From: Clostridia bacterium
GTDB taxonomy: Bacteria > Bacillota > Clostridia > Peptostreptococcales > JAAYPU01
DNA length: 64,000 nucleotides
Assembly: GCA_016278615.1 (NCBI GenBank)
Contig: JADQBM010000010.1
Span: 1-64,000, forward strand
Direction of reading: 5' to 3'
In this document: positions 1 through 11,447 of the stretch, one piece after another
How positions within the stretch are numbered: the stretch's first letter is position 1
Layout of the letters: each line of letters starts with the position of its first letter
Notes under the pieces: model-generated
The model's database searches: none
The model's input: the letters and a program-made list of their open reading frames with translations, nothing else
Told to the model about the DNA's origin: nothing
Program-made: the position numbers and the translations under genes

Positions 1-130
1 TTTCGGACAGCCGCAAGGGCTGTCCCTACAGCTTTCGGGCAGGTGCGAGACCAGCCCCTACAAATTTATTTTTAAACTTTAAACTTATACTTAAACTTAC
101 ACTTACACTTAAACTTACCGCCTTTAATCC

Positions 131-754
131 TTATGCCTTTAATAATGTACTTATTTTATCTTGTAGCATTGAAAGAGCAACCATATTGAAGCCACCTTCG
201 GGTATAATGATGTCTGCATTCTTTTTGCTCGGTTCCACAAATTCTTCATGCATGAGCTTTACCGTGGTTAAATATTGATTAATCACAGATTCCATGCTTC
301 TGCCTCTTTCTTGTACGTCTCGCAAAATTCTTCTAATAAGCCTTACATCTGCATCCGTATCTACAAAAACTTTAATGTCAAACATCCCTGCAAGTTCCTT
401 GTTCTCAAAAATCAAAATTCCTTCAACAATAATGACCTTTGCCGATTCAACCGTAACGGTCTCTTTCATTCTTGTATGCTCAACAAAATTATATTCAGGT
501 CTTTGAATGGATCTGCCCTCTTTTAACGCCTTCAAATGCTCGATCATTAAGTCCGTATCAAAAGAGTGGGGGTGATCATAGTTTAGCTTTGCTCTTTCAG
601 CCAAGGGCAGATGAGCATTTGGTTTATAGTAATAATCATGACTCAATGTAATAATCTCATCACCAAAAACACCTTTAATATGATTAATAAGAGTCGTTTT
701 TCCTGATCCTGTGCCGCCTGCAATTCCAATTATGATATGTTTTTTCATTCCCAC
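131..754 (-). CDS. udk: uridine kinase
   Basis: P-loop GIAGGTGSGKTT, DHPHSFDTDL and overall uridine kinase-like sequence. Confidence 0.93.
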   Translation of the reverse strand: MGMKKHIIIGIAGGTGSGKTTLINHIKGVFGDEIITLSHDYYYKPNAHLPLAERAKLNYDHPHSFDTDLMIEHLKALKEGRSIQRPEYNFVEHTRMKETVTVESAKVIIVEGILIFENKELAGMFDIKVFVDTDADVRLIRRILRDVQERGRSMESVINQYLTTVKLMHEEFVEPSKKNADIIIPEGGFNMVALSMLQDKISTLLKA

Positions 755-763
755 ACCTCGAAG

Positions 764-1465
764 TTAAGCTAATTCAAGAGCAATTTCCATCATATCCGTG
801 AATGTTTTCTCGCGTTCTTCAGAGGTGGTTACCTCATGGGTCACAAGGCTATCGCTTACAGTTAATAATGTCAAGGCATGAGCTCCCAATCTTGCCGCAT
901 TCATGTAAAGCGCTGCCGCTTCCATTTCAACAGCTAAGACTCCCATCTTCGCCCACTTTTTCCATGAGTCCAAGTTATCATCATAGAAAACATCGCTGGA
1001 CAATATATTTCCTGCTTTTATTTCTATACCCTTTTTATCAGCAATCTCTTTTGCCTTTACCAGCAATTCAAAACTGGCAGTAGCTGCAAAATCTCCTGGA
1101 AGTTCAAAATTATGTACATATCTTGAATTCGTAGAAGCACTTACCCCTAAAACAACATCGCGGATTTTTACATCTTCCTGAAGAGAACCACAAGAGCCGA
1201 TTCTTATGAGGTTTTTAACTCCGAATTCAGAAATCAGCTCGTGGGAATAGATTCCTATGGACGGCATCCCCATTCCCGAGCCTTGTACAGATACTTTTTT
1301 TCCTTTATAGGTTCCGGTATATCCTAACATGCCTCGTACTTGGTTATAACATACTGGGTTCTCCAAAAATTTTTCTGCAATAAACTTTGCTCTTAACGGG
1401 TCTCCTGGAAGCAACACCGTTTCTGCAATATCTCCTTTATTAGCACCTATATGTACGGTAGCCAT
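764..1465 (-). CDS. deoD: purine-nucleoside phosphorylase, DeoD type
   Basis: [22 protein letters not shown]-like and VSDSL motifs; full-length DeoD-like. Confidence 0.93.
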   Translation of the reverse strand: MATVHIGANKGDIAETVLLPGDPLRAKFIAEKFLENPVCYNQVRGMLGYTGTYKGKKVSVQGSGMGMPSIGIYSHELISEFGVKNLIRIGSCGSLQEDVKIRDVVLGVSASTNSRYVHNFELPGDFAATASFELLVKAKEIADKKGIEIKAGNILSSDVFYDDNLDSWKKWAKMGVLAVEMEAAALYMNAARLGAHALTLLTVSDSLVTHEVTTSEEREKTFTDMMEIALELA

Positions 1466-1496
1466 TTTTATCCTCTCCTTTTGGCAATTTATTTTT

Positions 1497-2627
1497 TCAG
1501 ATATACCGATTTAGTAATTCACCAAGCATATCTTCAAATTCTTCTTCTGTTTGATCATGGAGTATTTGATTCATGGGTTCTTTATCTTGCATAGAAAGTG
1601 CCATTAAATCTTCTTGAGTTCTTATTTTGCCCATTCGTCTCGCCAGTTGAAACAATTTTTTTTCTTTTAATGAGAGCATTTCAAACTTCCTAATTATTTG
1701 CAGCATTTTTTCTTTATCTTGTGGCAGTTTCCCATCTATACTTTCAATGAGATTCACAATATGGTCACTTTTTATTATGCTGTTTATTCCATCTAGCTTT
1801 GTTATTAATAATTTAATTTCTTCTAACTTTTCAATATCAGAACACTCTGAATACTGATTATTTACAATATTATACCATATTTCAGATTCTCTTTTCACTA
1901 CAAAAGTTCTTATTCGAATAAAATCTGGATTCACTTGATTTATAACATCTGCCGTTTCTTCTGCATTTTCTTTAGATAATTTTTTTCCTCCTAAACCCGG
2001 CATGAAATAAATCGATAACTCCATTTTTGCTGCTTTAACTTTTTTACCCGCTTCTATTTGCTGAAGTTTAGTAATGCCCTTATTGATTTGATTAAGTACT
2101 TCATCGGATCCCGATTCATATCCCGAATGAATCCTGTCAATTCCAGCCTGTTTGAGTAAAATGAGATCTTCTAAAGACAACCTTGAAAGTGTATCTGCTC
2201 TTGCATAGGTGGTGATTCTTTTAATCTCAGGAAACTTACTCTTAAGATATTCTAAAACTTCTGCCATTTTTTGGGGTTTCATTACAATGGAATTCGCATC
2301 TTGTAAAAAAACTGAAGGGTATTCGCTATTCATGAAATTATAAATCATATAGTAGCATTGTTGCTCCGGTTCACTTAAAGAACTCATTTGTTCTCTCACT
2401 TTTGCAATTTCAGGTTTCTCCCCTAAAGATAGAATCCTTTTTTTATAGTGATCCATGACATCAATTTCACTTTTTATCTCTTCAACGGTTCTTGTAGAAA
2501 ATTTTGTTCCTTTATATAAGGTGCAGAATTTACATTTATTCCATGGACAATTTCTTGTAACTCTTAATAAAAGACTGCCTGCTTCGCTGGGGGGTCTAAT
2601 AGGCCCCAGTTCAAAATTCATTTCCAT
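1497..2627 (-). CDS. radical SAM protein
   Basis: CPWNKCKFC cluster motif near N-terminus, radical SAM barrel-like sequence. Confidence 0.85.
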   Translation of the reverse strand: MEMNFELGPIRPPSEAGSLLLRVTRNCPWNKCKFCTLYKGTKFSTRTVEEIKSEIDVMDHYKKRILSLGEKPEIAKVREQMSSLSEPEQQCYYMIYNFMNSEYPSVFLQDANSIVMKPQKMAEVLEYLKSKFPEIKRITTYARADTLSRLSLEDLILLKQAGIDRIHSGYESGSDEVLNQINKGITKLQQIEAGKKVKAAKMELSIYFMPGLGGKKLSKENAEETADVINQVNPDFIRIRTFVVKRESEIWYNIVNNQYSECSDIEKLEEIKLLITKLDGINSIIKSDHIVNLIESIDGKLPQDKEKMLQIIRKFEMLSLKEKKLFQLARRMGKIRTQEDLMALSMQDKEPMNQILHDQTEEEFEDMLGELLNRYI

Positions 2628-2712
2628 CTCAGGTCCCTCCTACTGTTTTATATTTCATTCTAATAACTATTATTATATCGACAATCTATAGATTAGTGAA
2701 TCTATTTATCTA

Positions 2713-2741
2713 TTGACACGCAAAACAAACTATTATATGTT
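2713..2741 (+). promoter_or_regulatory. sigmaA promoter TTGACA-N17-TATGTT of the GntR-ABC operon, with adjoining inverted repeat (AACTATTA..TAATAGTT; GTACTA..TAGTAC)
   Basis: -35 2713-2718, -10 2736-2741; palindromic operator-like sequence follows. Confidence 0.6.
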
Positions 2742-2804
2742 ATAACTGTACTAATAGTTATAGTACATGTAGTGTGCGTGCAGCTATTATGGAAGGAGGT
2801 TGCT

Positions 2805-3194
2805 ATGTTTCAATTAGATCTTAAAAATGGAAAGCCTATTTATGAACAAATCGTGGATAAATTCAAAGAATTTATTATTACCGGCGTTTTAAAACCGGAT
2901 GAAAAAATTCCTTCTGTACGGGATCTGGCTAAGCAATTAACCATAAACCCCAATACCATACAAAAAGCCTATCGGGAATTAGAATATCAGGGTTATGTTT
3001 ACTCAGTTCAAGGATTAGGTAGTTTCACTTCATCTCCTGACAAAATATTGGACACCAATAAAGTTGATCATCTCAAAGAGCAAATAAATAATAACATATG
3101 CGAATTGTTGTATATGGGCTTTGAACCTGACGAGATGGAAAAATACATCAAAAACATACTTTCATCGTGGAAAGGGGGAAGACAAAATGATTGA
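2805..3194 (+). CDS. GntR family (YtrA-like) transcriptional regulator
   Basis: wHTH GKPIYEQIVDKFKEFIITGVLKPDEKIPSVRDLAKQLTINPNTIQKAYRELE; GGAAGGAGG RBS upstream of ATG 2805. Confidence 0.9.
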   Translation: MFQLDLKNGKPIYEQIVDKFKEFIITGVLKPDEKIPSVRDLAKQLTINPNTIQKAYRELEYQGYVYSVQGLGSFTSSPDKILDTNKVDHLKEQINNNICELLYMGFEPDEMEKYIKNILSSWKGGRQND

Positions 3195-4086
3195 AGTAAA
3201 AAATTTATATAAATCCTTTAACGGTTATCCCGTTCTTACAGATTTAAACTTAACCGTACAAAAAGGATCAATCTATGGTCTCGTTGGTGCCAATGGAGCT
3301 GGTAAGACCACACTCATCAAACACATTGTTGGCGTTTTCAAGCAAGATAAGGGGGATATATTAATAAAGGGTTGCCCTATATTTGAAAATACTCTTATGA
3401 AATCAAATGTAGGTTACATATCGGACGATTTGTTTTTCTTTTCTATGTATAGTTTAAAAAACATGTCTCGCTTTTATAAAAAAGTCTATTTCAGTTGGAA
3501 TCAAGAACGGTATCAATTCATGCTTAATCTATTCAGATTAGATGAAAACAAGAGAATTAGCAAATTCTCTAAAGGAATGCAAAAACAGGCCGCACTGATT
3601 TTAACCATGTCCTGCATGCCTGAAGTCCTTGTTTTAGATGAACCCATTGATGGTCTTGATCCCTTAGTTAGAAAAAAAGTATGGAAAATGATTATAGAAG
3701 ATGTGTCTGAAAGAGAAATAAGCGTTTTGATTTCTTCCCATAACCTTAAAGAACTTGAAGGGATATGTGATTCAATTGGCATCCTAAATGGGGGTCGAAT
3801 GGTTATAGAAAGAGAACTGGATGAACTAAAATCTGATATATCCAAAATACAAGTCGCCTACAAAACGGAGTTTCCAGAAGAGCTTTTTGAAAAATTAGAT
3901 GTACTGCACCATGAAAAAAGGGGAAGCGTTGATCTTTTTATTGTTAAAGGAAACAGAAATGCCATTATAGAAATGCTTAAGAATCTTAATCCTTTGGTAT
4001 TAGACGTGTTGCCTCTTACCTTAGAAGAAATATTTATTTACGAATTAGGAGGTGATGGCCATGAAATCGAAGGCATCCTATTTTAA
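3187..4086 (+). CDS. ABC transporter ATP-binding protein
   Basis: Walker A GANGAGKTT, signature KFSKGMQKQ, Walker B LVLDEP; overlaps GntR stop. Confidence 0.9.
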   Translation: MIEVKNLYKSFNGYPVLTDLNLTVQKGSIYGLVGANGAGKTTLIKHIVGVFKQDKGDILIKGCPIFENTLMKSNVGYISDDLFFFSMYSLKNMSRFYKKVYFSWNQERYQFMLNLFRLDENKRISKFSKGMQKQAALILTMSCMPEVLVLDEPIDGLDPLVRKKVWKMIIEDVSEREISVLISSHNLKELEGICDSIGILNGGRMVIERELDELKSDISKIQVAYKTEFPEELFEKLDVLHHEKRGSVDLFIVKGNRNAIIEMLKNLNPLVLDVLPLTLEEIFIYELGGDGHEIEGILF

Positions 4087-6085
4087 TTTAAACAAGAACG
4101 TCTTTATAGAAGATATGAGACGTTTTTGGGGAATATCTGCTTTATACTCCATAGTTTTGTTGTTTTCAAGTGTTTTCCCAATACTAATGACTTATAGTAC
4201 TTTATCTGAACATGGTTATTTTCTGATTAATAGAATACTAAACAATGGGAATTTCCTTCCCTTTTTATTTCTTACAACAGCTCCCCTTGCCGCTGCTGTG
4301 CTGATTTTCAGATATTTACAGAACAATAATTCCACAGCTGTAATCCATGCCTTTCCCTTTACAAGAAAAGAGCTGTTTGTAACCCATTGTATCTCTGGCA
4401 TCATTATAATTTCACTACCTGTGATTATTAACGGTTTGTTATTACTTTTAATTAAAAAGCCTGTCTATAGTACTGAACTTGTGCCTGTGGATATATTCAC
4501 CACAGCAGCCATATTAAAATGGGTAGGTCAAAGCCTGCTAATTGCTATTTCTGGCTTTTCAATAGCTGTGTTTGCAGGGATTATCAGCGGCACCTCTTTG
4601 CTACAAACCATATTCGGAGCTGGTTTTCTCTTTTTACTTCCTGCAATAGGAACTCTATTATTATTTTATTTTGATCATTTTTTCTTTGGATTTAATTCAG
4701 GTTGGAAAATGAGCCAACTTGTTATCAATTTGTCACCAATTACTTCGATTCTTGACCATAATGATGCTCAGTTTTCTTCAGGTTTTATTATTTTGTATAT
4801 TCTCTTAACCATTATTTTGCTGGCTGCATCTTACATACTTTATATGTTTCGAAAATTGGAACGGTCAACAGATTCAATTGCTTTTGACTTTTTGAAACCC
4901 CTGTTTAAATACAGTGTTTCGTTTTGCGGCATGACGGTTTTGGGCATATATTTCATAGGATTAAGTGAAAATAGAATTTTTGGCATGTATTTAGGTTTTA
5001 TAGTAGGTTCTCTCATTGCTTATATCATCGCTGAAATGGTTGTGGAAAAAACCATATGGGTTTTTAAACACTTGAAAGGCTATTTGTTTTTTCTTATCAT
5101 CGCGGCACTTTTTGTTACACTTATTCAAACAGATATAACCGGCTATGAAAGAAGACTTCCGGTATTTGATAAAATAGAGAGTGTGTATTATGGCAATTTC
5201 CCTTCAGATGATAGAGAATTTCATACGCTTATGAGCGAAGACAACATCGAATCTTCGCTTGAATTTCACCAAACTATTGTAGATAATAGAAAATGGTTAG
5301 AAAGAGATCCCAGTAGCGAAACCTACAATATTACATTGAATTATCTCATGAAGGATGGAAAAGTTTTTACAAGACAATACACTTTACCCTACGAATTTTT
5401 CAAACATAATCCATATGTTAAAAAAGTTTATGAATCTGCCGAATATATCAAAGCAACAAATCCAATTTTCCATGTGCAAGAAAAGGATTTAAAAATTATA
5501 TCCTTAGATTCAGCACTGCTTCCTGATAAAAGCATACAGATCATTAATTCTTTTGAAATAAAAGAGTTTTGTGAAGTTTTAAAAAGAGATCTTTTAAATG
5601 AAAGTTTTGAAGACATGATGTCCAGAAAAGCACCCCTGGCAAGAATCGAGTTTTTCTGGAAAGATAATAATGAATTACAAGAGAAGTATTACTATGGACC
5701 TGCCCTGAAAAAATCCTATGCAAATACCCTGAATTGGCTTGAAGTCAAAGACTATTTAGATGATATTACAGTTTACCCTGAGGATATCAAATACATATCC
5801 ATCAAGAGAAACAGTGAAAATTCAACGACCTATCCTCAAGAAACAAGAAGTGCCTCAAACAACCTGATGATCCCTACTGCCACAACGGATTTAATGGTCG
5901 TTACCGATAAAGAGGCAATACAAACTATCCTTGATAATTATGAAAATCGCCACTATCACAATAGCGAAGGGTATTTACTCACAATAGGTTTGAATAATGG
6001 TAGTACAAATAACGGCTTTTTTCAAATCACTACTGCTCCACCCTTTATCATAAATTATTTTAACACACCGATGGTTTCGGATTAA
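4061..6085 (+). CDS. ABC transporter permease (multi-TM, with large extracytoplasmic/C-terminal domain)
   Basis: Many hydrophobic segments, overlaps upstream ATPase; AGGAGG 8 nt before ATG 4061. Confidence 0.8.
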   Translation: MKSKASYFNLNKNVFIEDMRRFWGISALYSIVLLFSSVFPILMTYSTLSEHGYFLINRILNNGNFLPFLFLTTAPLAAAVLIFRYLQNNNSTAVIHAFPFTRKELFVTHCISGIIIISLPVIINGLLLLLIKKPVYSTELVPVDIFTTAAILKWVGQSLLIAISGFSIAVFAGIISGTSLLQTIFGAGFLFLLPAIGTLLLFYFDHFFFGFNSGWKMSQLVINLSPITSILDHNDAQFSSGFIILYILLTIILLAASYILYMFRKLERSTDSIAFDFLKPLFKYSVSFCGMTVLGIYFIGLSENRIFGMYLGFIVGSLIAYIIAEMVVEKTIWVFKHLKGYLFFLIIAALFVTLIQTDITGYERRLPVFDKIESVYYGNFPSDDREFHTLMSEDNIESSLEFHQTIVDNRKWLERDPSSETYNITLNYLMKDGKVFTRQYTLPYEFFKHNPYVKKVYESAEYIKATNPIFHVQEKDLKIISLDSALLPDKSIQIINSFEIKEFCEVLKRDLLNESFEDMMSRKAPLARIEFFWKDNNELQEKYYYGPALKKSYANTLNWLEVKDYLDDITVYPEDIKYISIKRNSENSTTYPQETRSASNNLMIPTATTDLMVVTDKEAIQTILDNYENRHYHNSEGYLLTIGLNNGSTNNGFFQITTAPPFIINYFNTPMVSD

Positions 6086-6100
6086 TGATCCGAAACCATC
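6070..6100 (+). terminator. rho-independent terminator overlapping the permease stop codon
   Basis: GATGGTTTCGGAT-TAATG-ATCCGAAACCATC then TTTTATGCTTTTT. Confidence 0.8.
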
Positions 6101-6126
6101 TTTTATGCTTTTTCATGCCTAAATTA

Positions 6127-8622
6127 TTAGTACTTACCGAAACTATCATCATCAAGTAAAATGCTTATGTCCTCTCTTTTTTCCTTTATATTATTTGGTT
6201 CCTTTTTTGTTCCTGATATCCCTTTCGTATTATTTCCCTTTAATTGGAATTGTTGAATTAATGCTTTTAATATTTGTGCCTGCCCAGCCATTTCTTCACT
6301 GGCAGATGCACTTTCTTCTGATGTTGCTGTGTTGGTTTGGGTTACTTCAGATATCTGCTGTACCCCCGTATCAACCTCAGTTATTGCCGCGGCTTGTTCG
6401 TTAGAAACTTGGGCAATCATTCCTATAATTTCTTCGGTATCCGTAACACCTACAACAATCTTTTTCAGCGCTTCCGCCGTATCATTTGTGATTTCATATC
6501 CTTCATCTACTTTATTAATAGAACTATCGATTAACTCAGTTGTTTCTTTTGCTGCAGTTGCACTACGCGCTGCAAGATTTCGCACCTCCTCTGCTACAAC
6601 AGCAAAGCCTTTACCATGTTCCCCTGCTCTTGCTGCTTCTACTGCCGCATTTAGTGCCAGTATATTGGTTTGAAATGCGATGTCCTCTATAACTTTTATA
6701 ACACTTCCAATATTTTTTGAAGACATCTTTATCTCATCCATAGAAGTAAGCATTATTCTCATTTTTTCATTTCCTTTTTGAGCATCCTCTCTTGCCATTA
6801 TGGATAACTCATTGGCTTTATTTGCATTTGTAGCATTTCCTTTAATCTTATCTGCTATTTCAGCTATTGTTGCACTAATTTGTTCTACAGAGCTTGCCTG
6901 TTCTGACGCCCCTTGAGATAAACTCTGACTTGTGCTTGCCACCTGTTCTGCCCCAAATTCTACCTGCTCTGAAGCTGTATTGATCTCTAAAAGAATAGAA
7001 TTAAACTGCTCTAATATATAGTTGATAGAACTCTTTATTTTTACAAAGTCTCCCAGATACTCTCTTTCAATACCCTTAGTAAAGTTTTTTTCGGCCATTT
7101 CTGCAAGAATTTCGGTGAGTTCTTGGATATAAGATTTTATTTCATCCGTACTGGTTTTTAAGCTATTATTGATTTTATTAAAGCTCTCAGCAATTTCCTT
7201 TGTATCTTCATCTGCTTCTGCCACTTCTATTTCTATGTCTAGATGCCCTTTAGCCAATTCCGCTAAACTAGCAATCAATTTTTCTACTTCTTTTTGCTGA
7301 TAAGCTTCCTGCTTCTTAGCGGTTTCCATTCGAGTTTGTAAGGCCTGTGCCTGTTTTTCAGATTCTCTTTGAGCTTGCTTTATAATAGATAAATCTTGTA
7401 CAACTTCCATTGCGCCTACTATGTTTCCTTGCATATCTCGCATAGGAATACCTGTATAAGAAATCTCTAAATTCGCACCATTTGGATGGGCGTCTGTTTC
7501 GGCGGAGACATCTTTATTTTCCTTCATTGACTTAGCACATGCACATCTATCGGTACCACAATCCCCTGATTTAAATAAATCCGAACATCTTAAACCATTT
7601 ATTTCATCTTTGCTTTTATCCGTTAAAGATATGCCCGCTGCATTCATAAAGTTAACATTCAAATCCTTACTCAGCATCATAATGGGCATCGGAATGCTAT
7701 CAAAATGCTTAATAAAAATATCCATCACTGTATTAATCCCCTGAATGAGTTTTTTAAAATCCCCTTCAAAACGATCTGCATTTCCTCTTTTATTTAAATG
7801 CCCTTCAATAGTTGCATCTGTTAACATGTGTGCTTCTGTGACAAGTTTTTTTAAATTGGACACCACCACCCCAAAAGATTTTGCGGCTTGTCCCATTTCA
7901 TCTTTGGAGTCATAATCCACATGAATATCTGTATTCCCCAATGCCAGCTTGTCCGCAGCATTTCTTAAATCCATGATGGGGCGGCTGATGATTCTGCTTA
8001 TATAAAAACCTACCCCCAGAGCCATAACAACGGCCAAACCAATAGCCATGCCCATGAAGATAAGTATTCTTTGAGCCTTGGATGCATTTATATCCGATGC
8101 CATTTTTGCTTCAGACACTTTCAGTTCAAGCATCCCATTAACATAGTTTTGTAATTGGACTGCTGACGCTGCTGCGTCTTTATTGAAAATCTCCAATGCA
8201 ACTTCATTATTTCCTGATTCAATATAAGAAATCCCTTCATTAATTTTATTGAAATAATCCTGAATTGCCATTTCATACTCTAAGAAAAGAGCTTTTTCTT
8301 CTTCGGAAATAAAGGAAGGCTTTAGCCTTTCTCCATCATCCTGTAATTCTTCTCTAACGCTTTGTATCTCAGATATAGATTTTTGTTGTTCATCTTCCTG
8401 TAGATTGACGAGCTTGTTCGTAGTTGCGCGTAGGGTAGCAATATTGGTTGTCATTTCTCCCAATTGCCCTAACGGAACCGTATTTTTGTCGTATAAATTC
8501 ATATTGCTTTGATTCAAATCTCGGATATTTGAAATCCCAATAAATCCTACAAATCCGATAAAGAGAATTGAAACAAGAAAACCTGAAATTATTTTCTGAG
8601 CGATTTTCATATTTTTAAACAT
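6127..8622 (-). CDS. methyl-accepting chemotaxis protein (4HB-like sensor, HAMP, Cys-containing PAS, signalling domain)
   Basis: TM-periplasmic-TM, HAMP, PAS with [20 protein letters not shown] hairpin [39 protein letters not shown]. Confidence 0.93.
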   Translation of the reverse strand: MFKNMKIAQKIISGFLVSILFIGFVGFIGISNIRDLNQSNMNLYDKNTVPLGQLGEMTTNIATLRATTNKLVNLQEDEQQKSISEIQSVREELQDDGERLKPSFISEEEKALFLEYEMAIQDYFNKINEGISYIESGNNEVALEIFNKDAAASAVQLQNYVNGMLELKVSEAKMASDINASKAQRILIFMGMAIGLAVVMALGVGFYISRIISRPIMDLRNAADKLALGNTDIHVDYDSKDEMGQAAKSFGVVVSNLKKLVTEAHMLTDATIEGHLNKRGNADRFEGDFKKLIQGINTVMDIFIKHFDSIPMPIMMLSKDLNVNFMNAAGISLTDKSKDEINGLRCSDLFKSGDCGTDRCACAKSMKENKDVSAETDAHPNGANLEISYTGIPMRDMQGNIVGAMEVVQDLSIIKQAQRESEKQAQALQTRMETAKKQEAYQQKEVEKLIASLAELAKGHLDIEIEVAEADEDTKEIAESFNKINNSLKTSTDEIKSYIQELTEILAEMAEKNFTKGIEREYLGDFVKIKSSINYILEQFNSILLEINTASEQVEFGAEQVASTSQSLSQGASEQASSVEQISATIAEIADKIKGNATNANKANELSIMAREDAQKGNEKMRIMLTSMDEIKMSSKNIGSVIKVIEDIAFQTNILALNAAVEAARAGEHGKGFAVVAEEVRNLAARSATAAKETTELIDSSINKVDEGYEITNDTAEALKKIVVGVTDTEEIIGMIAQVSNEQAAAITEVDTGVQQISEVTQTNTATSEESASASEEMAGQAQILKALIQQFQLKGNNTKGISGTKKEPNNIKEKREDISILLDDDSFGKY

Positions 8623-8843
8623 TTTTATATAACCTCCATCATCTACAAAATCTATTTACTTTTTACCCCACAACTTGTGAATGAAACAGTTTCTCTTATT
8701 TATTTAATCTTTTCAGGTTATAAAAATTGAATATATGCTTTTCCAATGATATAGTTATATATGGAAATTCGACTTTTTTTAACATCAAAATCCCGAGAAA
8801 ACTGACATTTGTGCTTACGAATTTATATGGGGGTATATTAGCA

Positions 8844-11033
8844 ATGGATTATATGAAGGCATTAGGAATGGATGATGAAATCTATTCTGAGGAAAATAAA
8901 ACCATATTAGAGTTTTATAAAACCATATTAAGTCAAATGATGGATGGATTTGCCTTGCATAAAATTATTTTTGATATTGAAGAAAAGCCTGTTAATTATA
9001 AATTCCTATATGTCAATCCAGCTTTTGAGGTTTTAACTGGTTTAAAAAAAGATGAAATTCTGGGTAAAAAAGTCAGTGAAATTATTCCAGATATTAGAGA
9101 AGATGAATTTGATTGGATTGGTGCCTATGGCAATGTTGCAACAAAAGGAGAACCCCTTACCTTTGAAAGTTTTTCTAAACATATTGGCAAATGGTATTCC
9201 ATACATGCCTATTCTCCTAAAAGAAATTATTTCGTCACTATCTTTAACGACATCACTCAGGTAAAAAGAAAAGAATTAGATTTGCAAGAAAGAAATGAAG
9301 AACTATCTAAAGCACAAGAGAAACTTCAATATCTAGCAAGCTATGATCCTCTAACAGAATTACCTAATTCACGCTCTCTTTTAATAAATATCAAAGCGAG
9401 ATTAGCAAAATCTCCTGATTCAAATATGGTGCTATTTTATATTGACTTTGATAACTTTAATTTTATTAATAGTACCCTGGGGCATTCTTTTGGCGAGAAA
9501 TTTGTTGTTAAGATTGGCGACAGATTGTCCTCTATATTTCATAATGACCATGAAATATATCGACTTCATGGAGCTGAATTTATTCTTATCCTATATAATT
9601 TCACATCTAAAGATGAAGTGAAGGCATGCGCAAAAAGGATGATTCAGTGTTTCCAAACCCCTTTAGATTTAGAAGATTGCAAATTACATACAACCGTAAA
9701 TATAGGAATTGCCATGTACCCTGGTCAAGGTAATAATACGGAAGCACTAATTAGGAACGCAAATATATCCATGAATAATGCTAAAAAAATCGGAAAAAAT
9801 ATGTTTGCTTTTTATACTGAAGATATGCATCATATCATAACGGAAAGATTGATTATAGAGAAACATTTATATACGGCTTTAGAAAATCATGAGTTTGAAA
9901 TCCATTATCAACCACAACTGGATTTGACCACAAAAAAGATTTGTGGTTTTGAAGCATTACTAAGATGGCATAATCAGGATTTAGGCTCTATACCGCCCTC
10001 CGTCTTCATCGTGGTAGCTGAATTTAATCATTTGATTATACCCATTGGAGAATGGGTGCTCCGGAATGCATGTTATTTTATTAAGAAACTTCAAAATAAA
10101 GGGCATACCGAATTTACCGTAGCTGTGAATGTTTCTGTCATCCAATTAATGCAGGATGATTTTGTTGATTCTGTATTTAGAATTCTTGACCTTATTAATC
10201 TAGAGCCCAAATACTTAGAACTTGAGATTACGGAATCTGTCTTTATTGAGTCCCATGATGTTATATTTGAAAAACTAATGTTTTTAAGAGATCGAGGTAT
10301 AATAATCGCCCTTGATGATTTTGGTAAAGAATACTCCGCCTTAGGCGACTTGCAGTATCTTCCCATAGACATATTAAAAGTTGACAAAACTTTTATCGAT
10401 TCCATATTGAATAATGACAAACATGTTTGTATTGCAGATATGATTATTATGCTGGGACGCAAGATGGGAATGACAGTGTTAGCGGAAGGTGTGGAAACAC
10501 AAGAGCAAATGGATTATTTGATTCAGAATCAATGTCATAGAATGCAAGGGTTTTTATTTAGCAAACCTGTTCCTGGAAATGAAATATTGTATACATTGAA
10601 CAAGAAATCTGAAGATGATACTTATATTTATGGGTTTGAATGGATGGCCAAATATAGTATTCATATTGATAGTATTGATGCTCAACACAAAAAAATGTTT
10701 GGGATTGGAAATAAATTATCAAAACATGTTTTTTCTGAAGAGAGCTTCAATGAAAAAGAATTGAGATCCATATTTCAAGAATTAAAGGATTATACAGAGT
10801 ATCATTTTAAATATGAGGAAGATTATATGTTGGCATATGGATATGCCTATTTAGAAACCCATAAAGGTGAGCATAAAATCTTCATTGAAAGAGTCCAGAA
10901 TGCGTATGCAAACCTAAATAATTATATGGAAAAAGATTATTTAGTATACTTAATTGATATGGTATCTGTTTGGATTAGTAACCACATCTTAAGGGAAGAC
11001 TTGAAATTTGGAAATTTCCTTTCCAATCGGTAA
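8844..11033 (+). CDS. PAS - degenerate GGDEF - EAL - C-terminal bacteriohemerythrin protein (putative c-di-GMP phosphodiesterase)
   Basis: HGAEF in place of GGDEF; FEALLRW, DDFG, KVDKTFI, EGVET EAL motifs; C-terminal IDAQHKKMF, HFKYEEDYM, HKGEH, HILREDLKFG hemerythrin ligands. Confidence 0.88.
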   Translation: MDYMKALGMDDEIYSEENKTILEFYKTILSQMMDGFALHKIIFDIEEKPVNYKFLYVNPAFEVLTGLKKDEILGKKVSEIIPDIREDEFDWIGAYGNVATKGEPLTFESFSKHIGKWYSIHAYSPKRNYFVTIFNDITQVKRKELDLQERNEELSKAQEKLQYLASYDPLTELPNSRSLLINIKARLAKSPDSNMVLFYIDFDNFNFINSTLGHSFGEKFVVKIGDRLSSIFHNDHEIYRLHGAEFILILYNFTSKDEVKACAKRMIQCFQTPLDLEDCKLHTTVNIGIAMYPGQGNNTEALIRNANISMNNAKKIGKNMFAFYTEDMHHIITERLIIEKHLYTALENHEFEIHYQPQLDLTTKKICGFEALLRWHNQDLGSIPPSVFIVVAEFNHLIIPIGEWVLRNACYFIKKLQNKGHTEFTVAVNVSVIQLMQDDFVDSVFRILDLINLEPKYLELEITESVFIESHDVIFEKLMFLRDRGIIIALDDFGKEYSALGDLQYLPIDILKVDKTFIDSILNNDKHVCIADMIIMLGRKMGMTVLAEGVETQEQMDYLIQNQCHRMQGFLFSKPVPGNEILYTLNKKSEDDTYIYGFEWMAKYSIHIDSIDAQHKKMFGIGNKLSKHVFSEESFNEKELRSIFQELKDYTEYHFKYEEDYMLAYGYAYLETHKGEHKIFIERVQNAYANLNNYMEKDYLVYLIDMVSVWISNHILREDLKFGNFLSNR

Positions 11034-11130
11034 GACAAGTCACTCTCCTACCATCCCCCCTTACAATGTCACCAGAATGTTGCCATTTTAATTTACAACA
11101 AAAAATCCAAGACTCTGAAGCCTTGGTATT

Positions 11131-11220
11131 TGGCGGAGAAGGAGGGATTCGAACCCTCGGCGCCCATGAGGCGCACCGGTTTTCGAGACCGGCTCATTCG
11201 GCCACTCTGACACTTCTCCA
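11131..11220 (-). tRNA. tRNA-Ser(CGA)
   Basis: Minus strand GGAGAAGTGTCAGAGTGGCCGAATGAGCCGGTCTCGAAAACCGGTGCGC...GGGTTCGAATCCCTCCTTCTCCGCCA; anticodon loop CTCGAAA; long variable arm. Confidence 0.95.
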
Positions 11221-11447
11221 TAGATCACAACAATAAATTTTACTCCCTCAATCCGTATCTGTCAAGTCAATTCAAGGGAAGCATCAGGTTCTCACATGAT
11301 AAATACTCATGTGTTAACCAGGCAGAGATAACAAACATGATATAACTGAAAAGATCTTACCCAGAGGTAAAATCTCTTCATCATATTATTCATTATTCAT
11401 TTCATTGTTCATTGTTCATTGAAATTATCCCCTGTCGACTTCCAACT

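Noticed and set aside
6195-6673. Plus-strand ORFs across the MCP gene
   Set aside because: Shadow ORFs of the conserved MCP signalling domain.
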